64,000 bases of DNA from Paramesorhizobium endophyticum (GTDB lineage: Bacteria; Pseudomonadota; Alphaproteobacteria; Rhizobiales; Rhizobiaceae). The stretch lies in the NCBI RefSeq assembly GCF_014640615.1, contig NZ_BMHH01000002.1:62001-126000 (forward strand), in the 5' to 3' direction. Below are positions 1 to 8,369 of this stretch, piece after piece (the first letter of the stretch is position 1; each line of letters starts with the position of its first letter). The notes under the pieces were generated by a model, which made no database searches, was not told the DNA's origin, and worked only from the letters and a program-made list of their open reading frames with translations. A program made the position numbers and the translations under genes.

Positions 1-211
1 GCTGCAGAAATTCCGCGGCGAGCTGCAGATGCTCGACACCCGCGGGGAGGGTGGCTCCGCCGGCGGCGGACGCTTCGAAGGCGGCAGCCGCGGCGGCCAG
101 ATGAACGATTATTCCGACCAGGGCGGCTCGGATTTCGGCCGCTCCAGCCCGTCGCAGGGCGGCGGTGGCGGCGGCTTCTCGCGCGATCTGGATGATGAAA
201 TTCCGTTCTGA
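1..211 (+). CDS. ssb: Single-stranded DNA-binding protein, C-terminal part
   Basis: The window opens inside this gene; the reading frame is open from base 2. What is visible is the low-complexity Gly/Ser/Gln-rich linker followed by an acidic tip ending in DDEIPF. That tip is the conserved protein-docking tail of bacterial SSB, which recruits repair and replication partners such as RecG and exonuclease I. The OB-fold DNA-binding domain lies upstream of the window. Partner recruitment is family knowledge; the tail itself is seen directly. Identification is secure although only about 69 residues are present. Confidence 0.9.
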   Translation, partial: LQKFRGELQMLDTRGEGGSAGGGRFEGGSRGGQMNDYSDQGGSDFGRSSPSQGGGGGGFSRDLDDEIPF

Positions 212-371
212 GTCGCCGTCTATGGTCGCGTGGATTGCCTTTCGAAATGAGAAGACCCGTGGTCTAGAAGGCATGTCCATTTTTTCGATTGTTGCCTGGA
301 GCAACTAAAAGGGGGCGGCTTGATCGCCCCTCGCATCATGGTGCCGCTGGAGTAGCAATGAATATGGTATC

Positions 372-803
372 TTAGGCTGCTCTTTTTTCGTGTACTTCAA
401 GATCAATCACTCGTCCGAGCGCTGCGAAAGCGGCTTCAAGCTGTTCGAGCCTGGATTTGTGATCGAGCCTGAACAATCTATCGACAGATTCTCTTTTCCA
501 TTCGAGCCGTCGCGCCAGTTCAGCGCGCGTTATTCCCGCAGCTCGAAGCGCCCAGTAAAGATTAACCTTGAGCGCTGTGAGCAATGGCAGGGCAATCCAT
601 TCTCCCTCCGCTTCTTCGGGCACGGGTATATCTTCACCATCGTCGATCATGCTTGCGAGCGCCGTTTCGATGGCGTCAACGGCGTGTGCGCGGGCCTGCT
701 CGATGGTTTCACCAAAAGTTGCGACGATGGGTAGCTGGGGGCAGAGCACAAGGAATGTGCCGTTATCGTCGGGCGTGAGTTCAATTCGATAGCCTAGCAT
801 CAT
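372..803 (-). CDS. hicB: HicB family antitoxin with C-terminal HTH
   Basis: This 143-residue protein has an N-terminal HicB-type partial RNase H fold (YRIELTPDDNGTFLVLCPQLP, a motif about the substrate-mimicking sheet, with the usual FGETIEQARAHAVDAIETAL helix) and a C-terminal helix-turn-helix around residues 80-125 (ITRAELARRLEWKRESVDRL). HicB proteins neutralise the HicA mRNA interferase and repress their own operon. The start ATG at 803 overlaps the hicA stop by 4 bases (ATGA), so the two are translationally coupled with the toxin first, as is usual for hicAB. The second codon is also ATG, so the start could be 3 bases later. The inverted repeat upstream of hicA is its likely operator. 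Confidence 0.88.
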   Translation of the reverse strand: MMLGYRIELTPDDNGTFLVLCPQLPIVATFGETIEQARAHAVDAIETALASMIDDGEDIPVPEEAEGEWIALPLLTALKVNLYWALRAAGITRAELARRLEWKRESVDRLFRLDHKSRLEQLEAAFAALGRVIDLEVHEKRAA

Positions 804-988
804 TTTAGTCCTAACTGCTTTTTGATCGCATTGACCAAGCCGGTGCCGAGTTCCTTGCCGCCGCCGTGCATCGGCAATTCCGATTTTTTATCCTTGTAGC
901 GGACGATCAAATGGCCAGACCCGCCCTTCTTGGCCTCGAAGGTGCAGCCCTGGGCGGCGAGCCATTTCTTGAACTCTTTGCTGTTCAT
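800..988 (-). CDS. hicA: HicA family mRNA interferase toxin
   Basis: A 62-residue double-stranded-RNA-binding-like toxin with the HicA signature GGSGHLIVRY; His26 is the catalytic histidine position of the family. HicA cleaves mRNA on binding without requiring translation (family knowledge). The start at 988 was chosen because an upstream alternative at 1024 would add 12 residues encoded by the promoter and operator palindrome. No clear ribosome-binding site precedes 988, and the candidate -10 box ends only 7 bases upstream, so the mRNA may be leaderless. It is followed by hicB with a 4-base overlap. Confidence 0.87.
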   Translation of the reverse strand: MNSKEFKKWLAAQGCTFEAKKGGSGHLIVRYKDKKSELPMHGGGKELGTGLVNAIKKQLGLK

Positions 989-994
989 AAAAAT

Positions 995-1036
995 AGTATA
1001 TTCCACATAAATGTTGAAGTCCACATTTATGTGGAA
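995..1036 (-). promoter_or_regulatory. hicAB promoter with 13-bp-arm inverted repeat (operator)
   Basis: Two perfect 13-base arms (1001-1013, TTCCACATAAATG, and 1024-1036) are separated by 10 bases. On the minus strand a -35-like TGGACT (1023-1018) and a -10-like TATACT (1000-995) are 17 bases apart, so the repeat covers the whole promoter. Autorepression by the HTH-containing HicB is the obvious inference. Confidence 0.75.
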
Positions 1037-1062
1037 TCCAAGCTAAGTCAGGCACTACGGGC

Positions 1063-1689
1063 TCACCCCACCACCAGCGCCTTCACGCCATCCGCGACGA
1101 ACTGCACCGCCAGCGCGGCGAGGATGACGCCGAGGAGCCTTGTCAGGATCGATCGGCCGGTTTCTCCGAGGAAACGGTCGATCCGCTCGCCGAGCAGAAG
1201 CACCAGATAGGTGAGCACGATACAGGCGAGGAGGATCAGCACCAGGATCAGCCGCGAGCCCGTATCGTGAAACGAGCCGCCGAGCAGGATGGTCGCCGAA
1301 ATCGCGCCGGGGCCGGCTATGAGCGGGATCGCCAGCGGGAAGGCCGCGATGTTGCGGATGTGATCCTTGGTGATTGCCACCTCAGCGCTCTTTTCCTTCC
1401 GCTCCTGGCGCCGCTCGAAGATCATGTCGAAGGCGATCCAGAAAAGGAGCAAGCCGCCCGCGACGCGGAACGCGCCGATGGTGATGCCAAACACGCCCAA
1501 TATCTGCGCCCCGGCGACGGCGAAGAGCGCCAGCACGCAGAATGCGATGATGCTCGCCCGCAGCGCCACCTGTCCGCGCGCCTTGCGGTCCATGCCCGTG
1601 GTCAGCGCCAGGAACAGCGGCGCCAGCCCCGGAGGGTCGATGGTGACCAGCAGCGTGACGAAGGCGCTCAGGATTGTGTCATAGACCAT
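1063..1689 (-). CDS. MarC family integral membrane protein
   Basis: A 208-residue protein made almost entirely of hydrophobic segments (about six transmembrane helices), with the family motif TLLVTIDPPGLAPLFL near the N terminus and IAGPGAISATILL in the middle. MarC/UPF0056 proteins have no established transport substrate; the E. coli name came from the mar locus but a role in multiple antibiotic resistance was later withdrawn. The start at 1689 was chosen over an upstream one at 1824 because the extra 45 residues are neither hydrophobic nor family-like, and 208 residues matches the usual length. It is transcribed divergently from gyrA. Confidence 0.85.
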   Translation of the reverse strand: MVYDTILSAFVTLLVTIDPPGLAPLFLALTTGMDRKARGQVALRASIIAFCVLALFAVAGAQILGVFGITIGAFRVAGGLLLFWIAFDMIFERRQERKEKSAEVAITKDHIRNIAAFPLAIPLIAGPGAISATILLGGSFHDTGSRLILVLILLACIVLTYLVLLLGERIDRFLGETGRSILTRLLGVILAALAVQFVADGVKALVVG

Positions 1690-1959
1690 CGGATGCTTTC
1701 CGCTGAAAAATGGAGCAGGGCAGTATGAGAATAGGCGGGCGGGATAATATGTCCGCGTAAAACATATTCCCTTGCGCCCCAAGACAAGCCCGATCATGGC
1801 CCGATTGTGGCAGGTGATTCTCACACCTTCGTATATCCGTTTCTATCGCATTGAAATATAAGGCCAATTATCCCCCGTGAAAAGGCCTGTTTATTGGTGT
1901 TTCCGGGCGATTTCCGCTATAAGGGCTGGATCGATTCTCGCATGAAAGACCTTTGAACA

Positions 1960-4725
1960 GTGTCAGATCAAACTCCGCCGCCTGGTCCGCAAGATCCCAA
2001 CGGCATTGAGCCGATTTCCATTGTCGAGGAGATGCAGACCTCCTACCTCGCTTACGCGATGAGCGTGATCGTGAGCCGCGCTCTGCCCGATGCGCGCGAC
2101 GGGCTGAAGCCTGTCCATCGGCGCATTCTCTACGCCATGAACGAGATGGGGCTGGACTGGAACCGCCCCTACCGCAAGTCCGCCGGTGTGGTCGGCGAGG
2201 TGATGGGTAAATACCATCCCCATGGCGACGCCTCGATCTACGACGCGCTGGTGCGCATGGCGCAGGATTTCTCTCTGCGCGATCCGCTGATCGACGGGCA
2301 GGGCAATTTCGGCTCCGTCGATGGCGATCCCCCGGCGGCTATGCGTTATACCGAATGCCGCCTCGAGAAGCTTACCGAGACGCTGCTTGCCGATATCGAC
2401 AAGGAAACGGTCGATTTCCAGGATAATTATGACGGCCGCGAGCACGAGCCGACCGTTCTTCCGGCGCGCTTCCCCAATCTGCTGGTCAACGGCTCGGGCG
2501 GCATCGCCGTCGGCATGGCGACGAACATTCCGCCGCACAATCTCACCGAGATCATCAATGGCTGCATCGCGCTCATCGATAATCCGGAGATCGACCTGCC
2601 GGAGCTGATGGAGATCATTCCGGGGCCGGATTTCCCCACCGGCGGCATCATCCTGGGCCGCGCGGGCATCCATTCGGCCTACAGCACCGGGCGCGGCTCC
2701 GTCATCATGCGCGGGCGCGTGCATGTCGAGCCCATGCGCGGCGACCGCGAGGCCATCGTCATCACCGAGATTCCCTATCAGGTGAACAAGGCGACGATGA
2801 TCGAGAAGATGGCCGAGCTGGTGCGTGACAAGCGCATCGAGGGCATTTCCGATCTGCGCGACGAATCCGACCGCGAGGGCTATCGCGTCGTGATCGAGCT
2901 GAAGCGCGACGCCGTGGCCGATGTCGTGCTGAACCAGCTTTACCGCTATACGCCGCTGCAAAGCTCGTTCGGCGTCAACATGGTGGCGCTCAATGGCGGC
3001 AAGCCGGAGCAGATGACGCTGCTCGACCTGCTGCGCGCCTTCGTCTCCTTCCGCGAGGAAGTGGTCAGCCGCCGCACCAAATATCTTCTGCGCAAGGCGC
3101 GCGACCGGGCGCATGTCTTGGTCGGTCTCGCCATCGCCGTCGCCAATATCGATGAGGTCATCAATCTGATCCGCCGCGCGCCCGATCCTTCGACCGCGCG
3201 CGAGCAGTTGATGGAGCGCCGCTGGCCGGCCATGGATGTGGCGCCGCTGATCGCGCTCATCGACGATCCACGCCACAAGCTGAACGATGACGACACCTAT
3301 TTCCTCTCCGAGGAGCAGGCGCGCGCCATTCTCGAGCTGCGGCTGGCGCGCCTGACCGGGCTGGGCCGTGATGAAATCGCCGATGAACTCAACACCATCG
3401 GCGAGGAAATCCGCGATTACCTGGATATCCTCGGGTCCCGCATTCGCATCATGAATATCGTCAAGGACGAGCTTGTCGCGCTTCGCGACGAGTTCGGCAC
3501 GCCGCGCCGCACCGAACTGGGCGAGGGCGGCCCCGAGATGGACGATGAGGATCTGATCGCCCGCGAGGACATGGTCGTCACCGTCAGCCATGCCGGCTAT
3601 ATCAAGCGCGTACCGCTCGCCACCTATCGCGCGCAGCGCCGCGGCGGCAAGGGCCGCTCGGGCATGGCGACGCGGGAGGAGGATTTCGTCACCCGCCTGT
3701 TCGTGGCGAGCACCCACACGCCGGTGCTGTTCTTCTCCTCGCGGGGCATTGTCTATAAGGAAAAGGTCTGGCGCCTGCCCATCGGCACGCCGCAATCGCG
3801 CGGCAAGGCGCTCATCAACATGCTGCCGCTGGAGCAGGGCGAGCGCATCACCACCATCATGCCGCTGCCCGAGGATGAGGATAGCTGGGCGAACCTCGAC
3901 GTCATGTTCGCGACGACGCGCGGCACGGTGCGGCGCAACAAGCTCTCCGACTTCGTTCAGGTCAACCGCAACGGCAAGATCGCGATGAAGCTGGAGGAGG
4001 AGGGCGACGAAATCCTCTCCGTCGATACCTGCACCGAGTTCGACGATGTGCTACTGACGGCGGCGGGCGGCCAGTGCATCCGCTTCCCTGTCACCGATGT
4101 GCGCGTCTTCGCGGGCCGCAATTCCATCGGCGTGCGCGGCATCAACCTGGCCGAAGGCGACAAGGTTATCTCCATGGCCATCCTCCACCATGTCGATGCG
4201 ACGCCGGCCGAGCGCTCCGCCTATCTCAAGCGCTCGATCGCCGAGCGCCGGGCGCTGGGTGCGGAGGACGCGGAAGATATCGTGGTGGTGGGCGAGGATG
4301 TCGGCACCGATGCCGAGCTTTCCGAAGAGCGCTATCAGGAACTGAAAGCGCGTGAGGAAACCGTCCTGACCATCAGCGAATATGGCTATGGCAAGCGCTC
4401 GTCATCCTATGAGTTCCGCATCTCGGGTCGCGGCGGCAAGGGCATCCGCGCCACCGATACTTCGAAGACGGACGAAATCGGCAAGCTCGTCGCGCTCTTT
4501 CCCGTCGAGGCGAAGGACCAGATACTTCTGGTGTCGAACGGCGGCACCCTGATCCGCGTCCCCGTGGACGGCATCCGCCTCGCCGGCCGCTCCACCAAGG
4601 GCGTCACCATCTTCAAGCCCGCCGATGGCGACCGGGTGGTCTCCGTCGAGCGCATCTCGGAATCCGAAGGCGACGATGTCGAGGAGATCGAGAGCGAGAC
4701 CGGCGAAGACGGCGGAGAGGCTTAG
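1960..4725 (+). CDS. gyrA: DNA gyrase subunit A
   Basis: A 921-residue GyrA, the breakage-reunion subunit of gyrase, which introduces negative supercoils with GyrB. The start is GTG. The catalytic tyrosine is Tyr130 in the RYTECRL motif, the DNA-gate helix is [11 protein letters not shown] at 85-94, and the GyrA box QRRGGKG lies at the start of the C-terminal beta-pinwheel, which wraps DNA. The quinolone-determining position equivalent to E. coli Ser83 is Ala91, while Asp95 (E. coli Asp87) is kept. An insertion of about 50 residues in the pinwheel (from [20 protein letters not shown]) explains the length above the E. coli 875 and is typical of alphaproteobacteria. A long inverted repeat follows the gene. 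Confidence 0.98.
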   Translation: MSDQTPPPGPQDPNGIEPISIVEEMQTSYLAYAMSVIVSRALPDARDGLKPVHRRILYAMNEMGLDWNRPYRKSAGVVGEVMGKYHPHGDASIYDALVRMAQDFSLRDPLIDGQGNFGSVDGDPPAAMRYTECRLEKLTETLLADIDKETVDFQDNYDGREHEPTVLPARFPNLLVNGSGGIAVGMATNIPPHNLTEIINGCIALIDNPEIDLPELMEIIPGPDFPTGGIILGRAGIHSAYSTGRGSVIMRGRVHVEPMRGDREAIVITEIPYQVNKATMIEKMAELVRDKRIEGISDLRDESDREGYRVVIELKRDAVADVVLNQLYRYTPLQSSFGVNMVALNGGKPEQMTLLDLLRAFVSFREEVVSRRTKYLLRKARDRAHVLVGLAIAVANIDEVINLIRRAPDPSTAREQLMERRWPAMDVAPLIALIDDPRHKLNDDDTYFLSEEQARAILELRLARLTGLGRDEIADELNTIGEEIRDYLDILGSRIRIMNIVKDELVALRDEFGTPRRTELGEGGPEMDDEDLIAREDMVVTVSHAGYIKRVPLATYRAQRRGGKGRSGMATREEDFVTRLFVASTHTPVLFFSSRGIVYKEKVWRLPIGTPQSRGKALINMLPLEQGERITTIMPLPEDEDSWANLDVMFATTRGTVRRNKLSDFVQVNRNGKIAMKLEEEGDEILSVDTCTEFDDVLLTAAGGQCIRFPVTDVRVFAGRNSIGVRGINLAEGDKVISMAILHHVDATPAERSAYLKRSIAERRALGAEDAEDIVVVGEDVGTDAELSEERYQELKAREETVLTISEYGYGKRSSSYEFRISGRGGKGIRATDTSKTDEIGKLVALFPVEAKDQILLVSNGGTLIRVPVDGIRLAGRSTKGVTIFKPADGDRVVSVERISESEGDDVEEIESETGEDGGEA

Positions 4726-4786
4726 AGTGGTTCATGTTTTGATGGAATCGCGTGAATTCCGTTTTGGGACCGTTGTTGTGATGGAG

Positions 4787-4951
4787 ACGTAAAGGAATGG
4801 ATCCCAGTGACAAGCACTGGGATGACGGGTTGCTTTGCTGTTGGCAAGCCAAACCTTCGGCTTTCCCGCTTGGCAGAAGCATATCCGGTAGCGGAAAAAC
4901 ATCTCCCACTCGTCATCCCAGTGCTTGTCACTGGGATCCATTCCTCTACGG
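4787..4951. repeat. Long inverted repeat element, MITE-like
   Basis: Two perfect 35-base arms (4793-4827 and 4911-4945) face each other across 83 bases, and weaker similarity continues outward on both sides. Each arm is itself a hairpin around ATCCCAGTG / CACTGGGAT. No transposase is present. It occupies the gyrA 3' intergenic region, of which 4726-5019 contains nothing else recognisable. Short ORFs across it translate to repeat-derived peptides and are not genes. Confidence 0.8.
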
Positions 4952-5019
4952 TGGCGTGGCCGCAACGTCAAAAGGATGAGCCAACCGTTTCGATCCAAGG
5001 TAAAAGGCTTCAAGAATCA

Positions 5020-5054
5020 AGAAAGGCGACGCTTGGGGGAAGCGCCGCCTTTCT
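5020..5054. terminator. Bidirectional terminator hairpin
   Basis: AGAAAGGCG-A-CGCTT pairs with AAGCG-C-CGCCTTTCT around a GGGGG loop (15-base arms, one mismatch). On the plus strand CGTTTT follows; on the minus strand CTTGATTCTT follows. It lies 30 bases downstream of the small minus-strand ORF and could also end gyrA transcripts. Confidence 0.7.
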
Positions 5055-5083
5055 CGTTTTGGCTGGAGGGCCAGGTAAACTTG

Positions 5084-5236
5084 TTATTTGCGCCCGCGAG
5101 GCAGGCGGCGCATGGTGCTGATGTCGAAGACCGGCTCTGCGATGCGCGAGCGCGCGGCGTTTTCCTCGAGCAGCAGGATGATTGCCGCAACGGTCATCGA
5201 GATCATCATGGACAGCGAGAGCAGAAATATCAGCAT
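5084..5236 (-). CDS. Small single-pass membrane protein (50 residues)
   Basis: This short ORF begins MLIFLLSLSMMISMTVAAII and continues into a basic tail ending RRLPRGRK. The first 23 residues form one hydrophobic helix, followed by LEENAARSRIAEP and a positively charged C terminus, which fits an N-out or N-in single-span membrane peptide. A Shine-Dalgarno-like GAAAGGAAAG lies 5 to 8 bases before the ATG and a strong hairpin terminator sits just after the stop, so it has the parts of an independent gene. It is not a member of any family I recognise. It lies between gyrA and coaD on the opposite strand to both. The codon pattern looks coding, but the length makes certainty impossible. Confidence 0.6.
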   Translation of the reverse strand: MLIFLLSLSMMISMTVAAIILLLEENAARSRIAEPVFDISTMRRLPRGRK

Positions 5237-5436
5237 CGGACTTTCCTTTCGCAACCACTACGCTTTAACACGAAAAAAGTTGCATAATCGTTGTCCCATA
5301 TTGTCAAATGCATCTGAATTGCGCGTGAAACTCCTGTTCATCTTGAATTCATAATTTGTTGAGGCCCGTTTCTTTTTGTATGGGAGGCGTGGATCGAAAC
5401 ATTGAAACCCGTTTCCAAACGCGTTACGCCAGTCTC

Positions 5437-5931
5437 ATGACCATCGCCATCTATGCCGGATCGTTCGATCCCGTGACCAACGGCCATCTGGATGTCCTCA
5501 AGGGTGCGCTGCGCCTTGCGGATGAGATTGTCATGGCCATTGGCATCCATCCGGGCAAGAAGCCGCTCTTTTCCTTCGATGAGCGCGAGAAGCTGATCGG
5601 CGAGGCGGCGAGGGCTCTTCTTGGATCGGACGCTAAGCGAATTCGCGTGGTTTCGTTCGATGGGCTTGTTATCGATGCCGCCAAAAAACATGGCGCGGCG
5701 CTGATGGTTCGCGGTCTGCGCGACGGCACGGATTTCGACTATGAAATGCAGATGGCCGGCATGAACGGCGCGATGGCGCCAGATATCCAGACCGTCTTCC
5801 TCCCGGCAAGCCCGGGATCGCGCGCCATCACCGGCACTCTCGTGCGCCAGATCGCCTCGATGGGCGGCAATGTCGGGCCATTTGTCCCCAAAGCCGCGGA
5901 GCGGGCGCTCAAATCCAAATTCCAATCCTGA
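5437..5931 (+). CDS. coaD: Phosphopantetheine adenylyltransferase
   Basis: A 164-residue nucleotidyltransferase that transfers AMP from ATP to 4'-phosphopantetheine, the penultimate step of coenzyme A synthesis. It carries the [14 protein letters not shown] signature at residues 8-21, including the nucleotide-binding TNGH motif, and the C-terminal [10 protein letters not shown] motif corresponding to the family ISSTxVR. The start at 5437 ([12 protein letters not shown]) was preferred to an in-frame alternative at 5356 because family members begin directly with this strand. It is followed 15 bases later by a peptidyl-prolyl isomerase on the same strand and is probably co-transcribed with it. 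Confidence 0.95.
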   Translation: MTIAIYAGSFDPVTNGHLDVLKGALRLADEIVMAIGIHPGKKPLFSFDEREKLIGEAARALLGSDAKRIRVVSFDGLVIDAAKKHGAALMVRGLRDGTDFDYEMQMAGMNGAMAPDIQTVFLPASPGSRAITGTLVRQIASMGGNVGPFVPKAAERALKSKFQS

Positions 5932-5946
5932 ATGGAGAAGACTTCC

Positions 5947-6540
5947 ATGAAACTGTTCCGTTTGAGCATGGCTGCTATCGCCATGGTCGCGTTCACGCTG
6001 GTGGCGTCCCTGTCCGCCCGTGCCGCCGACCCGGAAAACACGCTGGTCCTCACCCTGAAATATGGAGATGTGGCGATCGCGCTGCGCCCGGACCTCGCGC
6101 CCAAGCATGTCGCGCAGATCAAGAAACTGGTGCGCGAAGGCGCCTATGATCACGTCGCCTTCCACCGCGTCATCCCCGGCTTCATGGCGCAGACCGGCGA
6201 CGTGGAATTCGGCAATACCCAGAAGGGCTTCGATGCCGCGCACGTCGGCACCGGCGGCTCCAAGCTGCCTGATCTGCCGGCCGAGTTCTCGAAGGAGCCC
6301 TTCGTGCGCGGCACGGTCGGCATGGCTCGCTCGGCCAACCCGAATTCCGCTAACTCGCAATTCTTCATCATGTTCGGTGACGGCTCCTTCCTCAACGGCC
6401 AGTACACCGTCATCGGCAATGTCGTCAGCGGCATGGACGCCGTCGACAAGATCAAGAAGGGTGACGAAGCCAATAATGGCGCGGTCAAGGACCCTGATGA
6501 GATCATCAAGGCCGTCATTCAGGCGGATGTGAAGAAGTAA
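5947..6540 (+). CDS. Periplasmic cyclophilin-type peptidyl-prolyl isomerase
   Basis: A 197-residue cyclophilin with an N-terminal signal peptide (MKLFRLSMAAIAMVAFTLVA, cleavage expected after SARA, residue 26), so it should act in the periplasm on folding envelope proteins. The catalytic core motifs [14 protein letters not shown] and [13 protein letters not shown] are intact. The start at 5947 is set by GGAGAAG seven bases upstream; an ATG at 5932 precedes that site. It lies directly after coaD and before a second, cytosolic paralogue, a tandem arrangement that suggests duplication followed by compartment specialisation. PpiA-like in role, although the symbol is not certain. Confidence 0.92.
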   Translation: MKLFRLSMAAIAMVAFTLVASLSARAADPENTLVLTLKYGDVAIALRPDLAPKHVAQIKKLVREGAYDHVAFHRVIPGFMAQTGDVEFGNTQKGFDAAHVGTGGSKLPDLPAEFSKEPFVRGTVGMARSANPNSANSQFFIMFGDGSFLNGQYTVIGNVVSGMDAVDKIKKGDEANNGAVKDPDEIIKAVIQADVKK

Positions 6541-6601
6541 AAAAGCGTCAGCGCCGAAGCGGAAGCTCTGGCGTTGTATCACGCGGCCACCTAAATGCGT
6601 T

Positions 6602-6630
6602 TGCGAGCCAGGCCTGGTGCCTGGCTCGCA
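6602..6630. other. Perfect 12-bp hairpin between the two cyclophilin genes
   Basis: TGCGAGCCAGGC (6602-6613) pairs perfectly with 6619-6630 around a 5-base loop. No T-run follows, so it is not a classical terminator. It could be a processing or attenuation structure that uncouples the two genes. Confidence 0.5.
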
Positions 6631-6681
6631 CAATGCGATTAACACCAAGAGCCGATTTCCAACTGACCAAAGGAGACTGAA

Positions 6682-7194
6682 ATGGCTTACAAAGATTCCG
6701 AGAATACGCTCGTCCTGGAAACCACCAAGGGCAATGTCGTCATCGAGCTTTATCCCGATCTGGCGCCCGGCCATGTCGAGCGCATCAAGGAACTGGCGCG
6801 CGAAGGCGCCTATGACGGCGTAGTCTTCCACCGCGTCATCGACGGCTTCATGGCGCAGACCGGCGACGTGCGCTTCGGCAAGACCGGCGGCGCGAACTTC
6901 AATCCGGCCCGCGCCGGTATGGGCGGCTCCGACAAGCCGGACCTGAAGGCGGAATTCACCAACGTCAACCACAAGCGCGGCACCTGCTCCATGGCCCGCA
7001 GCCAGAGCCCGAACTCGGCCAACTCGCAGTTCTTCATCTGCTTTACGGATGCACCGTGGCTCGATCGTCAGTATTCGGTCTGGGGCCAGGTGATCGAAGG
7101 CATGGACAATGTCGACAAGATCAAGAAGGGCGAGCCGGTGAGCGAGCCGGACTCGATCGTGACGGCGCGGATCGCGGCTGATATAGCAGCTTAA
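6682..7194 (+). CDS. Cytosolic cyclophilin-type peptidyl-prolyl isomerase
   Basis: A 170-residue cyclophilin with no signal peptide, preceded by a good ribosome-binding site (AAAGGAGA). Motifs [15 protein letters not shown] and [18 protein letters not shown] are complete, including the tryptophan in the APWLD segment that contributes to cyclosporin binding in the family. It is about half identical by eye to the preceding periplasmic paralogue. PpiB-like housekeeping foldase. queA follows 62 bases downstream on the same strand. Confidence 0.93.
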   Translation: MAYKDSENTLVLETTKGNVVIELYPDLAPGHVERIKELAREGAYDGVVFHRVIDGFMAQTGDVRFGKTGGANFNPARAGMGGSDKPDLKAEFTNVNHKRGTCSMARSQSPNSANSQFFICFTDAPWLDRQYSVWGQVIEGMDNVDKIKKGEPVSEPDSIVTARIAADIAA

Positions 7195-7256
7195 ATGAAA
7201 AGGCTGGCGGGACAGCGCCCCCCTCTGTCCCGCCAACATTTCCAACTGAGCAAGCC

Positions 7257-8330
7257 ATGCGCGTAGACCTGTTCGATTTCAATCTGCCGGAAGAGCGGAT
7301 CGCGCTTCGCCCGACGGAGCCGCGTGATTCCGCGCGCCTTCTGCATGTCAGGCCTGGCGAACTCCTCGCGGATTTGCACGTTCATGACCTGCCCGACCTG
7401 CTCCAGCCCGGCGATGCGCTGGTATTCAATGATACAAAGGTCATTCCAGCCCAGCTCGAAGGCATCCGCGAGCGCGAAGGCACGGTGGCGCAGATCAGCG
7501 CTACCTTGCATATGCGCGTCGGGCCGGATCGCTGGAAGGCGTTCCTGCGCCCCGGCAAGCGTGTGAAGGAAGGCGAGCGGATACGCTTCGGCCATGGCGG
7601 GGCGAGTTGCTATCTCGGTACGCTCGATGCGATCGTCGCGGAAAAAGGCGAGGCGGGCGAGGCGCTGCTGGTCTTCGACCTGAGCGGCGCTATGCTGGAC
7701 GAGGCGATTGCCACGGTGGGGCACATCCCGCTGCCGCCTTATATCGCCTCCAAGCGCCCTGAGGACCAGCGCGACCGCACGGATTACCAGACCGTCTATG
7801 CGCGGGAAGAAGGAGCGGTCGCCGCACCGACCGCCGGGCTGCATTTCACGCCGCAACTGCTCGAAAGGCTGAGGGAGCGCGGTGTCGAGGAACATTTCGT
7901 CACGCTCCATGTCGGAGCGGGGACGTTCCTGCCGGTGAAGGCCGACGATACCGACGACCACAAGATGCATTCCGAAATCGGCCATGTCTCCGAGGCCACC
8001 GCCGATGCGCTCAATCGCGTGCGAACCAATGGCGGGCGAATCGTCTGTGTCGGCACTACTTCGCTCAGACTTCTCGAAAGCGCTGCGGACGAGAATGGCG
8101 CTATGCGGCCATGGTCGGGCGCGACGGATATTTTCATCACCCCCGGCTACCGCTTCCGCGCGGTCGATGGTCTGATGACGAACTTCCACCTGCCGCGCTC
8201 GACGCTGTTCATGCTCGTCTCGGCTTTTTCCGGACTTGAGACGATGCGCGCGGCTTATGAGCACGCGATCCGGGAAAACTATCGCTTCTATTCCTATGGC
8301 GACGCAAGTCTTTTGATGCGCAGCATTTAA
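7257..8330 (+). CDS. queA: S-adenosylmethionine:tRNA ribosyltransferase-isomerase
   Basis: A 357-residue QueA, of usual family length. It moves the ribosyl part of S-adenosylmethionine onto preQ1 in tRNA to form epoxyqueuosine. Recognisable blocks are the N-terminal [21 protein letters not shown], the central [14 protein letters not shown], the [14 protein letters not shown] loop and the C-terminal [17 protein letters not shown]. The next gene is tgt, which carries out the preceding step of the same tRNA wobble-base pathway, so the two form a queuosine operon. Confidence 0.97.
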   Translation: MRVDLFDFNLPEERIALRPTEPRDSARLLHVRPGELLADLHVHDLPDLLQPGDALVFNDTKVIPAQLEGIREREGTVAQISATLHMRVGPDRWKAFLRPGKRVKEGERIRFGHGGASCYLGTLDAIVAEKGEAGEALLVFDLSGAMLDEAIATVGHIPLPPYIASKRPEDQRDRTDYQTVYAREEGAVAAPTAGLHFTPQLLERLRERGVEEHFVTLHVGAGTFLPVKADDTDDHKMHSEIGHVSEATADALNRVRTNGGRIVCVGTTSLRLLESAADENGAMRPWSGATDIFITPGYRFRAVDGLMTNFHLPRSTLFMLVSAFSGLETMRAAYEHAIRENYRFYSYGDASLLMRSI

Positions 8331-8336
8331 TGCAAC

Positions 8337-8356
8337 GTCAGGTGATTTCACCTGAC
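8337..8356. other. Palindrome between queA and tgt
   Basis: GTCAGGTGA and its complement face each other across TT, 13 bases before the tgt start and 6 bases after the queA stop. It may be an operator or an RNA hairpin that sets the ratio of the two products. Confidence 0.45.
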
Positions 8357-8369
8357 TGCAAAATGCTGT

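Noticed and set aside
310-336. Possible terminator after ssb (GGGGCG ... CGCCCC)
   Set aside because: The stem is only 6 bases and no T-run follows on either strand.
1963-3795. 610-codon open frame antisense to gyrA
   Set aside because: Shadow of gyrA; composition is repetitive Arg/His/Asp and there is no ribosome-binding site.
4797-5121. Several ORFs of 60-104 codons after gyrA
   Set aside because: They are translations of the inverted-repeat element and of the strand opposite the small membrane ORF.
5338-7245. 635-codon minus-strand frame over coaD and the cyclophilins
   Set aside because: Antisense shadow of three well-identified genes, with internal similarity caused only by the two paralogous cyclophilins.
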